From assembly GCA_002633005.1 (NCBI GenBank), contig NMRA01000104.1:900175-964174 (forward strand): a stretch of 64,000 bases of DNA. The letters run 5' to 3'. Source of the DNA: Phoronis australis (Eukaryota; Phoronida; Phoronidae). Made by a program: the position numbers and the translations under genes. How positions within the stretch are numbered: position 1 is the first letter of the stretch; the number at the start of each line of letters is the position of its first letter. Positions 13,192-24,370 of this stretch are shown here, piece after piece. The notes beneath the pieces are model-generated. The model made no database searches. It was not told where the DNA came from and saw only the letters and a program-made list of their open reading frames with translations.

Positions 13192-13970
13192 TTAGTTCTT
13201 ATGTGTTAAAAAGCATTATGAAGTCATATTTATTCAAGCTTGGTTGGTTTACACTTGTGACCAAATCGGACTACGTTAGCGTCACGAAATTAGTTCGAAT
13301 ATAAATCTGGTGATAGGTGAGTAGAGCGTCAGTGATTCGCTTTGGAGGCAGTAGGGGCTATAGCAACTCACGGTCGGCTAGTAGCCCGCCAGTTTCTTGC
13401 GAGCAATAAACGCAGCTCAGTAAAATACGAGGCAAAACAGTTGGCGATCTTCTCAAACCATGTTCCTGACACAGAATGCAGCCAATAATTCGTTTGACCA
13501 GACGAACAGGAGCCGATGAACTAAGGGACGACCCTTTCCCTGGTTTCCGCGTCCCCACTCATCACATATCGCATACTGACGAAGATAATGATCTGGAAGG
13601 GTTTGTCATTACGCTAGTATGTTCCTCAGGTAGAAACGTAGCATGATGCCCGCTGATATTCGAAAATACGTCTAGTGAAAATCGCTGAAAGGCCAGTCTT
13701 GAAAATCAGTCTTTAAAATTAAATCAATGGAGCATTCGTAGATAAATAATAGCAATCATGCCTTCCTAGCTTTCAGATCAAGTCTCTTTAAATCGTCTTC
13801 CCTAGCTCAAAGTAAGTAGTCTGATCACTGTACTTGAAAGTCGATGGTAAGCTTCAACTGTTGTGTTCAAATCGTCGACTTGTTGTAGATCATCCACTTG
13901 AGATGACGGTTACCATTTCTCTGATTTACTGAACCACGTTCTGTCGAGTGTGAGCATTCTTTCGTTAATG
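13192..13970 (+). repeat. Local direct repeat, copy 2 (about 780 bp)
   Basis: This is the partner of 12115-12891. The 300 bases between the copies (12894-13191) are unique in the window. A 66-codon open frame on the - strand exists only in this copy's reading and is not supported as a gene. Confidence 0.9.
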
Positions 13971-16900
13971 ACTGGCTTCCGGATCACACAATGCTAAGAA
14001 GCGAGAGATTTACATTTAAGAGCATCAGTGAAATGTCTACTTTTGTGCACTTGTTATGATAAGTTTTACGCATCTGTACAACAAATAAACAGTCTCACTA
14101 TTATTGGATCCGTGCTTCTTTGGTTGTTCTGTATGGAAAGCGAGAGGAATGTTTACATACAGACTGTGGTGCCCGTCTGTTTGACTATACATACTAGTAT
14201 AATAACGGTGACACTTGACGCGCTAGAACGGCACAGACTCGTTAGGACGGTTGGTCAGACTATCCAATACTGCCCCACTATGATGTGACGGAATATTTGG
14301 AACCAATTGCGTAACTAGCATTGGCCTGAGTTAGCTGTCGTGTGGAGGTATGTACCAACGGACTGACTGTAGTGTTAGGGTTATTTGGGTTGTAGAAATT
14401 GGATAATGCCTGCTCTTGATAACTCTGATAGACGGGTTTAACTCTCAGTTGGGCCACGGACGTTTTGTCTAGTGTACCCTTATAGGCTGTGCTTGTTGAT
14501 TCATCGATGATAACTCCAAGGTTGTTGACTTGAGGCGATTGTTATCGAAAATAAACGTGTTCCCATTCTCTTGTGAATCTAGTGGCCTTCCTGGACATAT
14601 ATTCCCGTAGATTTGAAAAATGTAGTTTGCCTGTGTTGAGTGTGTTCACGATCAAGAGAAATTTAAGCTAAACAAGCTTGTTGATGGATTGACGCCAAAT
14701 CTGAGTGTCGATTTTCAGTACCTATTGAACAAAGTCATAAATTATTAGTTGATTTGTATGAATTATGAACTTAGAAACTCATAAGAGCACGGAGTCAATA
14801 GTTCTCCATATTGGTCGCCCTGACTGCTGTGGTAACGCAATTCGAATTCTTTTAAAACTTTTGTGCAATAATGCAGAGATGATTCGATATCGGTTTCTCG
14901 TGGTTCACGTAACCACTATCTTACTGCCCCACCAACACGTCTTTGAATTCTAAAGTGGCTTTAAACCGTTTTATGTCTTCCGGATTCTGACGGCACTTTT
15001 ATTTTCAAATAACCGTGAAATATAAACCACCAAGTGAGTGCAAACGTGCACTCTACTTGACAGACACTGTATGAATACGATTGACCACTTGAACGTTCAG
15101 TTCTCACGTCCTGAGCTAGGTAGTGGTTGTATGTTTTTGAGTGCGCCGTATTAGTTTTCAATGTCGGAGACATATGAAACGCAAGGACGGGCATTATGTC
15201 TGCAGACTGCAGGTCATGCCCATCGACGTACTCTTGGTTTTGATAGGATATCAAAATTAACCTGGATTTATAATATAGAGGCTAATGTGATATGACAGTT
15301 CTTGATGGCAAGCTGGCACGATACAGGGTAGAATGCAAAAAGTTCGCCAATTTTTACACAATGGATATTATTTACCATGGCTTGAATGTTTTCGTTTCCT
15401 ATTTTATTCTGGTGTCTATCTACTAACTGTTTGGGGATTATTCTGAGCATTTTAGGGACATTGGAGAGTTTAAACAACTGATTTCCCAGCCTTTTATCGA
15501 ATGGTTCAGATCACGCTGTCGAAAACCATTACAGGTTGGTATCATTGCTATGGCCACTTGTGAACAGTTAAATATTCATATTCAGCTTTCTTACTAAAAT
15601 AAGCAAGTGAATTGTGTAAAATGAGCGTGACCCTGAAACAGCGACACCAGCGTTAGGTACTGATATTACCGTAAGTGTGAGAGGAACTATGCACAACAGA
15701 GGGGGGTAAATAAGCATACAAAACTTATGAAATACCAAATGATAAAGTGTAGGCATTCACAACCTTGGTATAAAAATGTGTTAAAGAATTCATAATGGTT
15801 TCAAGGTGACGTCTTGCCCTTCTAGGGGCTTAGTCCACATTGAAACTCCTCCGTGGTGGTAGACTTGGAAGCTAAGTTTACGTTACCAATTTCTACCAGC
15901 AACAAGTTAACAGACTGTTCATAGTATTTGGGTGGGGGTCGCAGAATGTGGCCGTCTAAGAAATGAAAACTTTAAGTTTACTTAAGATGGCTAGTATGTG
16001 GTAAAAATGAAACCATCTCGTATAAATGTTAATAAATCATATTTTAACACTTTTGAATTGTTTGAAACTGAAACTAGAAAATTTTTTACTAGTTTTCACG
16101 TTTTGTTTTTATCGTCAACAAGTAATTTTCAACGAGTGTTAGAAATAACCACATCATGCGGACTTGGGGAATTTTTGCATCCGGGTCAGAGACCATGGTT
16201 CTTTTGGGATGTATAACGGAGAACAATTGGGTTAGATTGAATTTTAACCGTTTCATTCGCCTAACTCGGATCCAGCAACTACATTATTAAGTACGAAATG
16301 TTCCTGTTCGTTTTTACTAATTTGGTCACCGCCTTTTAAACTCGCTTGAAAATATGATTTTGTAGGATGGTAATTGTTTCTTTCAGTCTCATGTCGATTT
16401 TTCTGTTACTGAAGTGTCGTTTTGTTGTTATTAATTAGAGACATTGATATTTCAGAAAATATAAGTTGCAGTTTTATGTTAAGCAGATATTTCTGCCGTG
16501 AACTATAAAATGCGATACTGGTAGAATCCCACCATGTTACTCAAATCAGTTTAAAATACATTAATGAAACATTTCGAGTCTCGACTGAGTCACTAGTCCA
16601 TCTTATTCATTGGTGTTGGCCATAAGAGCCCACTTCACTCGGTAAGCTCTCGTACAAATATTAGATGTTAGGATTCCATCGTTAGGATTCCATCGCCTTC
16701 ATTCGAAATTGTCTAGAGAAGTGAAAGCCGTTTACAAGCGAGTGTAGGCAATGTCATGTTATGACGTGGGCGGACTTCACAGTGTATGAGGAGGCATTAG
16801 GTAACGCGTAATTTGGCTATAGAGACATGTAACTGTTGACTGCGCTTGCATCACATCCTGTCACCAGGTGGCGAGACCATCTCGCCCATAAGTCGGCTCA

Positions 16901-19319
16901 CCTAGAACTGCCTTACATCATGTAGAAACATGACCACATTTCGCGAGTCTGCTGAAACAAAGTACGAGTAATAGACAATTTACCAGAAAGGAAAGCAGAA
17001 GTTGCCAAAAGCAGAAATGGTCGCTTGGCGTTGCTTTTGATCTCTGGTATTACAAGATGATGTTTATGCTATTTCGTCTGAAAATAGTCGCCCATGGTTA
17101 CACGTGGAAAAAGTTAAATCAAATCCACTAGTGTTGGCTTGCGACGCAAATGGCATCACGTTACATATAAAGACGCGATCCAAACATCATCTTATTGTGC
17201 TCCATAACCAGATGAAATACATAAAATTGCCGCTGGGTGTCAGCCGTTGATGACTTCGTTTTTGCTTCATCTTGGATGAACATTTTCAAAACTTAACTCA
17301 ATTATTTGAGAAGGACAATGGGTAGCGTAGAACTTACTGTATGTACAGATAGTTAATAAGAACAGGCGTTATACAAGTAACGTTTAGTCCATCTGTTCTC
17401 TACCAATTATCGGTAAATACCAGAAGATAGGTCCACATTGGAATAATTAATGTCCTTTGTTGTGAAATTCCTTAGACGTGTGTTTTCATTGGGATTAGTC
17501 ACATCGTTGGTGCGAACGGTAACGGTTGGTGCTGGTAGAGCTTCCCACGGATTGTTTGTTCAGTTTCCTTCATTTTTCGCTCTATTAACCGGAAGTGCTT
17601 TGAAGTGGTAGCCTAATTGCTCATTATTACGGGGAGGTCCGTTTGGGAATTGTCCAATCGAGGTATTTCTTTAAGTGTCGTGACCTGTGAATACTTACTT
17701 GTGGGAGGTGTTCGTAGTGCTAGGAAGCCCCCCCGGGGACGGACTTGAGGAAAGATGGCATTTGAACCGAATGTTCTCGTGGAGTGCGCTCAAGTGAGAT
17801 GGGATTCACAGCCCTGAATAGAACCTATTAGATAATCGGAATCGCCGAGCGAAGACCACTTGTTGCTTCAGAAATTGTTAACAGAAGATTTAACTTGGAC
17901 CACTTGTATATTTAAGTCTGGAGTTTGAAATCTGGCCACAGTTGCATTTTAATGTTCACTGACTGACACTGCATGGACGTCCGTTTGAAGGATTGAGAGA
18001 GGTAGGAGAACACCTGGTTTGATTAGGTGGTAAAACGTTCTGTTGAGTTGGACATCTTGAATAATTGAAGCTCATAGCTTTCAGACTTGACGCATAGCTG
18101 TGTGTAGAAATTATCGTTAAATAGTATTCAAGGGTAATATAAATTTGTTTAACCCCGACGATGTGGGCAAATAATGCGCTCTGTAAATAAAATAATTTAG
18201 CCCAGAGCAGTTTGTTATATTAAGGCATTAAATTGGATATATCGTTTAATTGTTGGAATTGTGACGCGTTATTTACCGGTAACATTATTCATAAATTGTA
18301 AATTTTGCTCCTGACGCACATGACCGGTTCACGCCGATGTGACGACTAAAACCCGTGACTGATGTAGGTTTTTATTTTGTGAGTATTTTGATATCAGTTC
18401 AATTACCATGCGTTTGGCGTACATAGTGTGTCCTCTGATAATACTTCCTTGTTCGCCTTGATTTTTTTTTCTTGTGGGCGACTTCACAACTTATGTACAG
18501 TAAATACCTGTTGATGGAATGGTTGCATCTGTCCACGTTCTCAGTTAGTCTTTCTTTGTGTGCCTTACATCATTCGTCATGATTTTACAAAGTAGTTTCT
18601 TTTCATAAATTTGTTGAAATTTCTGTCAGTCATGATCATATTTCCAAATTTCTTTATTGCATTTTGTATGTTACGATTTCATTTATTGGTTCATGTGTTC
18701 ATTTTGACGTCCAGTTGAGAAAGGGTAATATTGAGTGATATTTGTTACACTGCTGTTGTCTTTTAAAAGGATACAAAACCTGGTTTTGGACTATTATCAG
18801 TTATCAAAAACGACTTTCCCATACAACAGAACTATGCCCTATATCCCTCCTCAGCACTCAAAAGTAAGAGCTAAATTTGAAAACTCCTTACAAAGCCTGC
18901 TAATCAAGCAAGCGTGACCTATGCTTTAAGCGAGTTAAACGGCTACGATAGAGAAAGGACCCGCATCAAGAGCCATAATATCCGTTCTGTGATGCCGTGA
19001 GTTTGTTTCTTGTTATATCCTGCTTTTATCACTCAGATGGTGTATATTGTTTATTAGCTGGGGAGAGAGAACGAGGATTGGTTGAAATCACCAAAACTGG
19101 GATTAGTGCACAGACTTCTTTCTATTAGGCTTGTTCTCGGTTCTCTCATGCTTGTCGAATGTAAGGAATCGTTGACAAGTTCAGTGATTTTCATTCCCTC
19201 ATCCCAACTGGCTTACTTTGATTGGACGTCGTAACGATGTCATGCAACATTGAGAAACCGAAGTTCACCTTTCACCTACATTTAAACTTTATTTTGCACT
19301 CTTAATTTTGCACTGTCAT

Positions 19320-19424
19320 TCGCGCTGTATTCGTTGTCGGTCGTTTTCCCGCGTCACTCCGTGTTCCCGCGTCACTCCGTGCTCGTGCTCGACTGTGCTC
19401 CTTCTTCGAAACGCCAGGATATTT
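19320..19424 (+). other. Candidate proximal non-coding exon of innexin A
   Basis: This GC-richer stretch ends in AGGATATTT at a consensus GTAAGT donor (19425), 243 bases before the innexin A acceptor. It contains a tandem pair of a unit with CCCGCGTCACTCCGTG. It could be an alternative first exon or a second 5' UTR exon. It has no counterpart seen upstream of innexin B or C. Confidence 0.35.
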
Positions 19425-19668
19425 GTAAGTAAATTGTTTTAATGTATGTACCTCAACCACTCAGTTTGTCTGGACATTGACCTAATGTTATTGATATTTT
19501 CTATAACATATTTTTTGTTGTTTATTAAGTTGCAACTCGCATTTAACTTTTGGATGAATTTCATAACGTTTTTGAGTCAAATCAGAATTTCCTTGTCTCA
19601 ATTAAGCACATTTAAAACAGTGAAGGCTAAAATTCGATTTGCTGATTGTTGTTTATCTATTTTGCAGC

Positions 19669-20865
19669 ATGTCGAGTTTTTTGGACGTTATCGTTCAAGT
19701 GACGAAGTTCTCACTTCATTACGACGATGATTTCTTCGATCGGCTCAGTCATCGGTACACGTTGGCCGTGTTGATTATCGCAACGATCATCACTGGCTCC
19801 AAACAGTATGTCGGTGATCCTATTGACTGCTGGGTGCCAGCGCACTTCTCGGGCAGTCATTCACAATATACTGAAAACATTTGCTGGATCATGAATACAT
19901 ATTATGTACCTTATAAAGAAAATATTCCCTTTGATGTTCAAACTCGCGAGGACCGAGAGCTTAGTTACTACCAGTGGGTTCCCTTCATTTTGTTGTCCAT
20001 GGCATTTCTGTTTTATTGTCCACATATCATATGGCGTCTCTTCAATTCACGCGTTGGCCTGGATGTGTCTGGGATCGTAAGTACCATCAATACGATCGAA
20101 CACTTGAATCCCGATAATAGGGAGAAAACTACCAAGTTCCTTGTGCGCCACATGGATCGCTACTTCGATGTCCAGCGCGACTTCCGGACGGGATGTTGCG
20201 CCAAGGTGCAAACTTTTCTTGCCGAGAAACTGTGTTTGCTTGTTGGCAAGAAGTACGGAAACCAGATGATCTTCACGTACATCTTCGTAAAGTGTTTGTA
20301 CATCGCTAATGCCGTGGCGCAGCTTTTCCTGCTGAACGCGTTCCTGCGCACGGATTATCACTTTTACGGGATTGAGGTGATCCAGAAGCTTGCTAATGGT
20401 TCCGACTTCACTGAGTCTCGTCGCTTCCCGCGTATCACCATGTGTGACTTCGAGATTCGAAGGATGGGAGGCATGGCCAATACTCACCGCTACACCGTGC
20501 AATGCGCACTTCCTGTCAACTTGTTCAGCGAGAAGATCTTCATTTTTCTCTGGTTTTGGATGGTCATGGTGGCCGCTTTCAGCTGTTGGGGCATCCTACC
20601 GTGGATCTTCACACTCTTCCGCCGCGCGCGCCTGCAGTACGTGAAGAAATACCTGAAGATGGGTGACCAGCTCAACTCCCCATCGGATGGCAAGTTGGCG
20701 AAAGCTTTTGCCGACAAGTACCTGCGACAGGATGGCGTGTTTGTTCTAAGGCTAGTCAGTAAGAACTCGAATGACATCGTCATTACGGACATTATGTTAT
20801 CGTTATGGGAACACTTCAAGAAGTTCCGACGGAACTACCACCCTACGGGCCCTGCCGCCCTCTAG
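19669..20865 (+). CDS. Innexin A (gap-junction/hemichannel subunit), single coding exon
   Basis: This gene encodes a 398-residue innexin, the four-pass membrane subunit of invertebrate gap junctions and non-junctional hemichannels at the plasma membrane. The hallmark YYQWV lies at residues 100-104 at the start of TM2. TM1 is about 30-48, TM2 102-125, TM3 199-226 and TM4 285-317. Each extracellular loop carries the expected cysteine pair, Cys54/Cys72 and Cys259/Cys279. An N-glycosylation sequon NGS is at 243-245 in loop 2. The C-terminal tail is short. The start at 19669 is chosen over an in-frame ATG at 19639 because a splice acceptor (TTTTGCAG, ending 19667) lies one base before it and because MSSFLDV is shared by all three paralogues. 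The upstream exon may be the distant one at 5.8 kb or a proximal one ending at 19424 (GTAAGT donor). It is 93% identical to innexin C by hand count. The family call is firm; the orthology group is not resolved. Confidence 0.96.
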   Translation: MSSFLDVIVQVTKFSLHYDDDFFDRLSHRYTLAVLIIATIITGSKQYVGDPIDCWVPAHFSGSHSQYTENICWIMNTYYVPYKENIPFDVQTREDRELSYYQWVPFILLSMAFLFYCPHIIWRLFNSRVGLDVSGIVSTINTIEHLNPDNREKTTKFLVRHMDRYFDVQRDFRTGCCAKVQTFLAEKLCLLVGKKYGNQMIFTYIFVKCLYIANAVAQLFLLNAFLRTDYHFYGIEVIQKLANGSDFTESRRFPRITMCDFEIRRMGGMANTHRYTVQCALPVNLFSEKIFIFLWFWMVMVAAFSCWGILPWIFTLFRRARLQYVKKYLKMGDQLNSPSDGKLAKAFADKYLRQDGVFVLRLVSKNSNDIVITDIMLSLWEHFKKFRRNYHPTGPAAL

Positions 20866-21162
20866 TGCCGACTACCTGAACCACCGATTATTGAATCCGA
20901 AGCGATGTTATATGTCATGTGAAGAGTTACTGGACGACGAAATGATCCCACGCTTTACGCTTGTCTAACTTAGTTCTTAGATTTATCCATTTGAATTCAT
21001 TCCGGCTTTTCCTGTAGCCATTGTTCTAGTTTGAAAGCATTTCTCAGAACCTGGTGCTATTAGCATTCTTGCCCAGTTGCCGTAAAGCATAATTTAGGTT
21101 CAAGAGACCTAGCATCTTGCCTAGTTTGCTGTTTTTGTGTCACAATTCACTTATCTCACAAA

Positions 21163-21642
21163 AATATATTGGTTATTGTTATTTATTTTTATGTGACAAG
21201 CTCAACCTGTATTAGTTTTTGGAGACCAACAGGTCCAGATAAGTGATCCCGAAATGATAGCTCAGTGTCTGCTTTGATTGGTTTTTTAAGACTCATATTT
21301 TGTTAATGTTTTATTATACTGTGTGCTTTTATAGTTTGCTTAGCAGCTTTTAGTCTTGTTTGCAGTCGCCTTCGGTAAGGGGTTGTTATGCGCTCGGTGA
21401 AGGGACATGTAACGACTCCAGGGTTCACGTTACATCTGTGACTTCTAATCCCTGTTTAGGACAGTTGTGTACGAGGACACCTGGTATAGGAATTGTATTG
21501 GTGGTGGGACTCTTTTATGTTTAGATATTCTCATTTAAGAAGAATTAAAGACGGTGTCGGTAATTAAAGATTATTTTATTACTTGAGGACCAAATTACTT
21601 ATTTGTGGATCTCATAGTTATAACTTTGTACATTACATCAAT
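21163..21642 (+). repeat. 480 bp direct duplication, copy 1
   Basis: This is aligned base for base with 21644-22123 at an offset of 481. I find only about four differences by eye. Copy 1 ends exactly at the N (21643), and copy 2 begins on the next base. An unmerged overlap between two contigs or haplotypes is the simplest reading. Confidence 0.9.
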
Positions 21643-21643
21643 N

Positions 21644-22123
21644 AATATATTGGTTATTGTTATTTATTTTTATGTGACAAGCTCAACCTGTATTAGTTTT
21701 TGGAGACCAACAGGTCCAGATAAGTGATCCCGAAATGATAGCTCAGTGTCTGCTTTGATTGGTTTTTTAAGACTCATATTTTGTTAATGTTTTATTATAC
21801 TGTGTGCTTATATAGTTTGCTTAGCAGCTTTTAGTCTTGTTTGCAGTCGCCTTCGGTAAGGGGTTGTTATGCGCTCGGTGAAGGGACATGTAACGACTCC
21901 AGGGTTCACGTTACATCTGTGACTTCTAATCCCTGTTTAGGACAGTTGTGTACGAGGACACCTGGTATAGGAATTGTATCGGTGGTGGGACTCTTTTATG
22001 TTTAGATATTCTCATTTAAGAAGAATTAAAGACGGTGTCGGTAATTAAAGATTATTTTATTACTTGAGGACCAAATTACTTATTTGTGGATCTCATAGTT
22101 TTAACTTTGTACATTGCATCAAT
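21644..22123 (+). repeat. 480 bp direct duplication, copy 2
   Basis: This is the second copy of 21163-21642, starting immediately after N 21643. Differences include one base in the TTTATAG/TATATAG stretch and CATTACATC versus CATTGCATC near the end. Confidence 0.9.
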
Positions 22124-22205
22124 ACAAATTGCGTTTATAACGCGGTTTAGAACAATAAGTTTATTTTTAATATTCATTATGTTCGTGGTTAAACGTCATG
22201 TTTGC

Positions 22206-22211
22206 AATAAA
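22206..22211 (+). terminator. Candidate polyadenylation signal for innexin A
   Basis: AATAAA, the first canonical hexamer seen downstream of the innexin A stop on this strand. It lies after the duplicated block. Confidence 0.3.
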
Positions 22212-23059
22212 CTTTTAGATATGACTTGTGCATTCAATTGTTACTTAAAATAACCGCTTTCAAACCCGTAGACTAGTAAAAATTATTTGAGGGGCGGGGG
22301 TTGCACTAATCAATTTCTCATCGCCGCTACTCGAGCGCCCCCTTCTCAGGATGTCACAATTTTGTACAGACTCCCTCCATGCCGCTGCAGCCTTCAGAAC
22401 TTGATTAACCATGTTTAAACTAAATTTCCGGACAGTGACAATGAGCCCTTATTGCCAGCGCAGACGGATAGCTGGGAGCTGGGCTATTTGCTTTTGGTGA
22501 ACTACAGGGTGAGCTGGTAGTTCATGCCAACTCAAGGTGTGAAATTAGGATGAAATAGGGTAGCCGCTGATCATCTCAGGTTTGATTCACTTGAGTGAGG
22601 CACCTCAGCTCGTACCTATGCGTCCGCGCTGAGGCTAGGCCTTATGTCAAAATAGTTTTATTATGGTCCAGTTTAGGGAAGTTTCATGCGCGCACCCGGG
22701 CGGGTTCAGGGGGCTCGAACGAACCCTCCCCCATTAAGCGAAGTGAGCAAAAAGGTCCGCCTGCGAGAAAAAAATCCGAGAAAATGAGTCAAAAGTCCGC
22801 TAAACAAGCACAAAACGCGCAAGTCACAGTGGTGCGCCCGTTTTTTTTTTTTTTAGTCCGCCGGCTATTTTGTTACCAAAACAGGTCTACAATGTTAGGA
22901 ATTCGAGCTCCCCCCATATTGAAGGCTGGGTGCGCGCATGATTAGGGTCATGCTTTGTATCTTGAAAGCGCGAGGTTCCGGGTTTTCAAATGTTTCAAAA
23001 TCCCTCGTCAAAACACTGGTAACCCAGTTTCTGTAACTGGACAAATGGTACACAGGGAA

Positions 23060-23440
23060 TCCCAAAAATGTACTCACACTCATAGTTCAGTGCCGGGAGT
23101 TGAAGTTCAGATTCTGCGCCCGGGACTAATGAATGGTAACTTCTTGTTTGGAAAGTGAATGCGTGAGTCATACCGTGCTCTGGAACGACAAACTACGGGC
23201 TTGGATTTTGGGAACGAAAAGTTATTGCGCAAATTGAAAAACATCCAGTAAGTGCACAGGCAATTAATCTTCCCAAGTTAATGAGAATTAGGTTTAATTT
23301 GATTATTAGACTTCATTCCCTTTCGATAAAGCATTTATTTTGTTTTTCAGTCAGTAAACAATGCCTCTTTTGTCATTTTGAAATGCGGGTGCAGTTTTCG
23401 GACACCATCTAGAACTGACGAAATTTCATCGATATCTTTG
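23060..23440 (+). repeat. Diverged dispersed repeat, copy 2
   Basis: This is the partner of 790-1250 in the same orientation. No open frame is shared. Confidence 0.5.
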
Positions 23441-23630
23441 AGAGTGATTTCAGATGGACAAAAATCGTCTAGTGCGCTTTACTGTTTGGGATTGGCTGAT
23501 ACAGATTTAATGCAACTAAGTTGACTAAATCACTTAATTTTTACAAGATTAGCTTCTAATTATCAAAAAACACCAGTGTTCGTAGAGATACAATCTGTAA
23601 ATCAGAAACCAACTAATTCATTGTGTATCA

Positions 23631-24370
23631 AAACATATATACACAAAACGTACCGAGAGTGGCGTTGATGAAGTAATATCCCACGAGACATTATTCCGCC
23701 TATCGAGACCGAAGGTCGATACGCGGAATAATGGGGAGTTTGATATTACTTCATCAACGCCAATCGAGGTACGTTTGGTATTTATCCCATACTCATCAAA
23801 TTCCTATGTTTCTTTCATTTTTTCGCCAGATTTTTCAAATACTTCACTCGGACTGTTCACGTGGCGGATCACAGCCTATTTCAATGTGCTTGCGCGTTAG
23901 GTTGCAAGTTTTCTCTAGTAAAAGAAACAATTTTAAATGTAACGATTTATTACTTGAAAAGAGATAACAAAGATGAAAGCAACGGTAACTGTGCATTGAA
24001 CTGGTAACATCTTCTGGAAATAGTTAACTAACAATATTTCATCGGCGCCTGATCGAGTTGCAGACGACATAATATTAGCAATTGAAAACTGAGACAGAAC
24101 TGTCAAATACCCGGTAATGAACAATCCTGTTCTGGGTGTTATGACTGAGACCTGATTGCATGTTAAGTGTTACTCACACTGTTATAATTGCAGTACTTTA
24201 AACTATTTTCCGAAAGTTTGATGATCGAACCAGCTATGTCGAGTCGACATTGACCTACCTTTTGAACATTCTATGTCAGAGGTCGCTGTTGAAGTAGTGC
24301 GGGAGGTGAATACGGAAAACATTATTACATGGCCGTATTTCCCTCTACTGATTCAACGCGTAAGGGATAA
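23631..24370 (+). repeat. Dispersed repeat, copy 1, with a long terminal hairpin
   Basis: This matches 52957-54040 in the same orientation over its length, apart from the MITE insertion there. Its left end is a hairpin (23648-23774). The repeat family is not recognised. No conserved frame is shared by the copies. Confidence 0.8.
23648..23774. repeat. Long hairpin at the edge of a dispersed repeat
   Basis: The arms pair as ACGTACC with GGTACGT, then GGCGTTGATGAAGTAATATC with its exact reverse complement (20 bases), then CATTATTCCGC with GCGGAATAATG. The loop is about 25 bases and is itself partly self-complementary. Confidence 0.9.

Larger units (their letters stand above)
5883..19667 (+). 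other. Predicted first intron of innexin A (repeat-rich, gene-poor)
   Basis: This runs from the GTGAGA donor to the acceptor before the innexin A ATG. It contains the foldback element at 6521-6643, two retrotransposon 3' ends and the 12.1-14.0 kb direct duplication. In the remaining sequence (6.7-8.2, 10.1-12.1 and 14.0-19.3 kb) I see no recognisable gene, RNA or conserved frame. Confidence 0.45.
20866..22215 (+). other. Probable 3' UTR / downstream region of innexin A, containing a direct duplication
   Basis: No further coding frame is supported after the stop. The first canonical AATAAA seen is at 22206-22211. The region includes the 480 bp direct duplication with a single N at its centre, so the real 3' UTR may be about 480 bases shorter than shown. 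Confidence 0.4.

Noticed and set aside
14400-14700. Minus-strand peptide with LGVIIDES resembling the reverse transcriptase LGV..D motif
   Set aside because: No neighbouring reverse transcriptase motifs in any frame, so the resemblance is too short to support.
19446-19730. 94-codon frame ahead of innexin A
   Set aside because: It lies in the putative 5' intron and overlaps the innexin start in another frame; no domain is seen.
20047-20819. Antisense frames of 151 and 109 codons over innexin A
   Set aside because: They are mirror frames of a GC-richer coding exon; the same happens in B and C and no domain is present.
22595-22945. 116-codon frame with a Lys-rich middle and a Phe run
   Set aside because: The Phe run comes from a poly-T tract and the rest shows no domain; it probably overlaps an unrecognised repeat.
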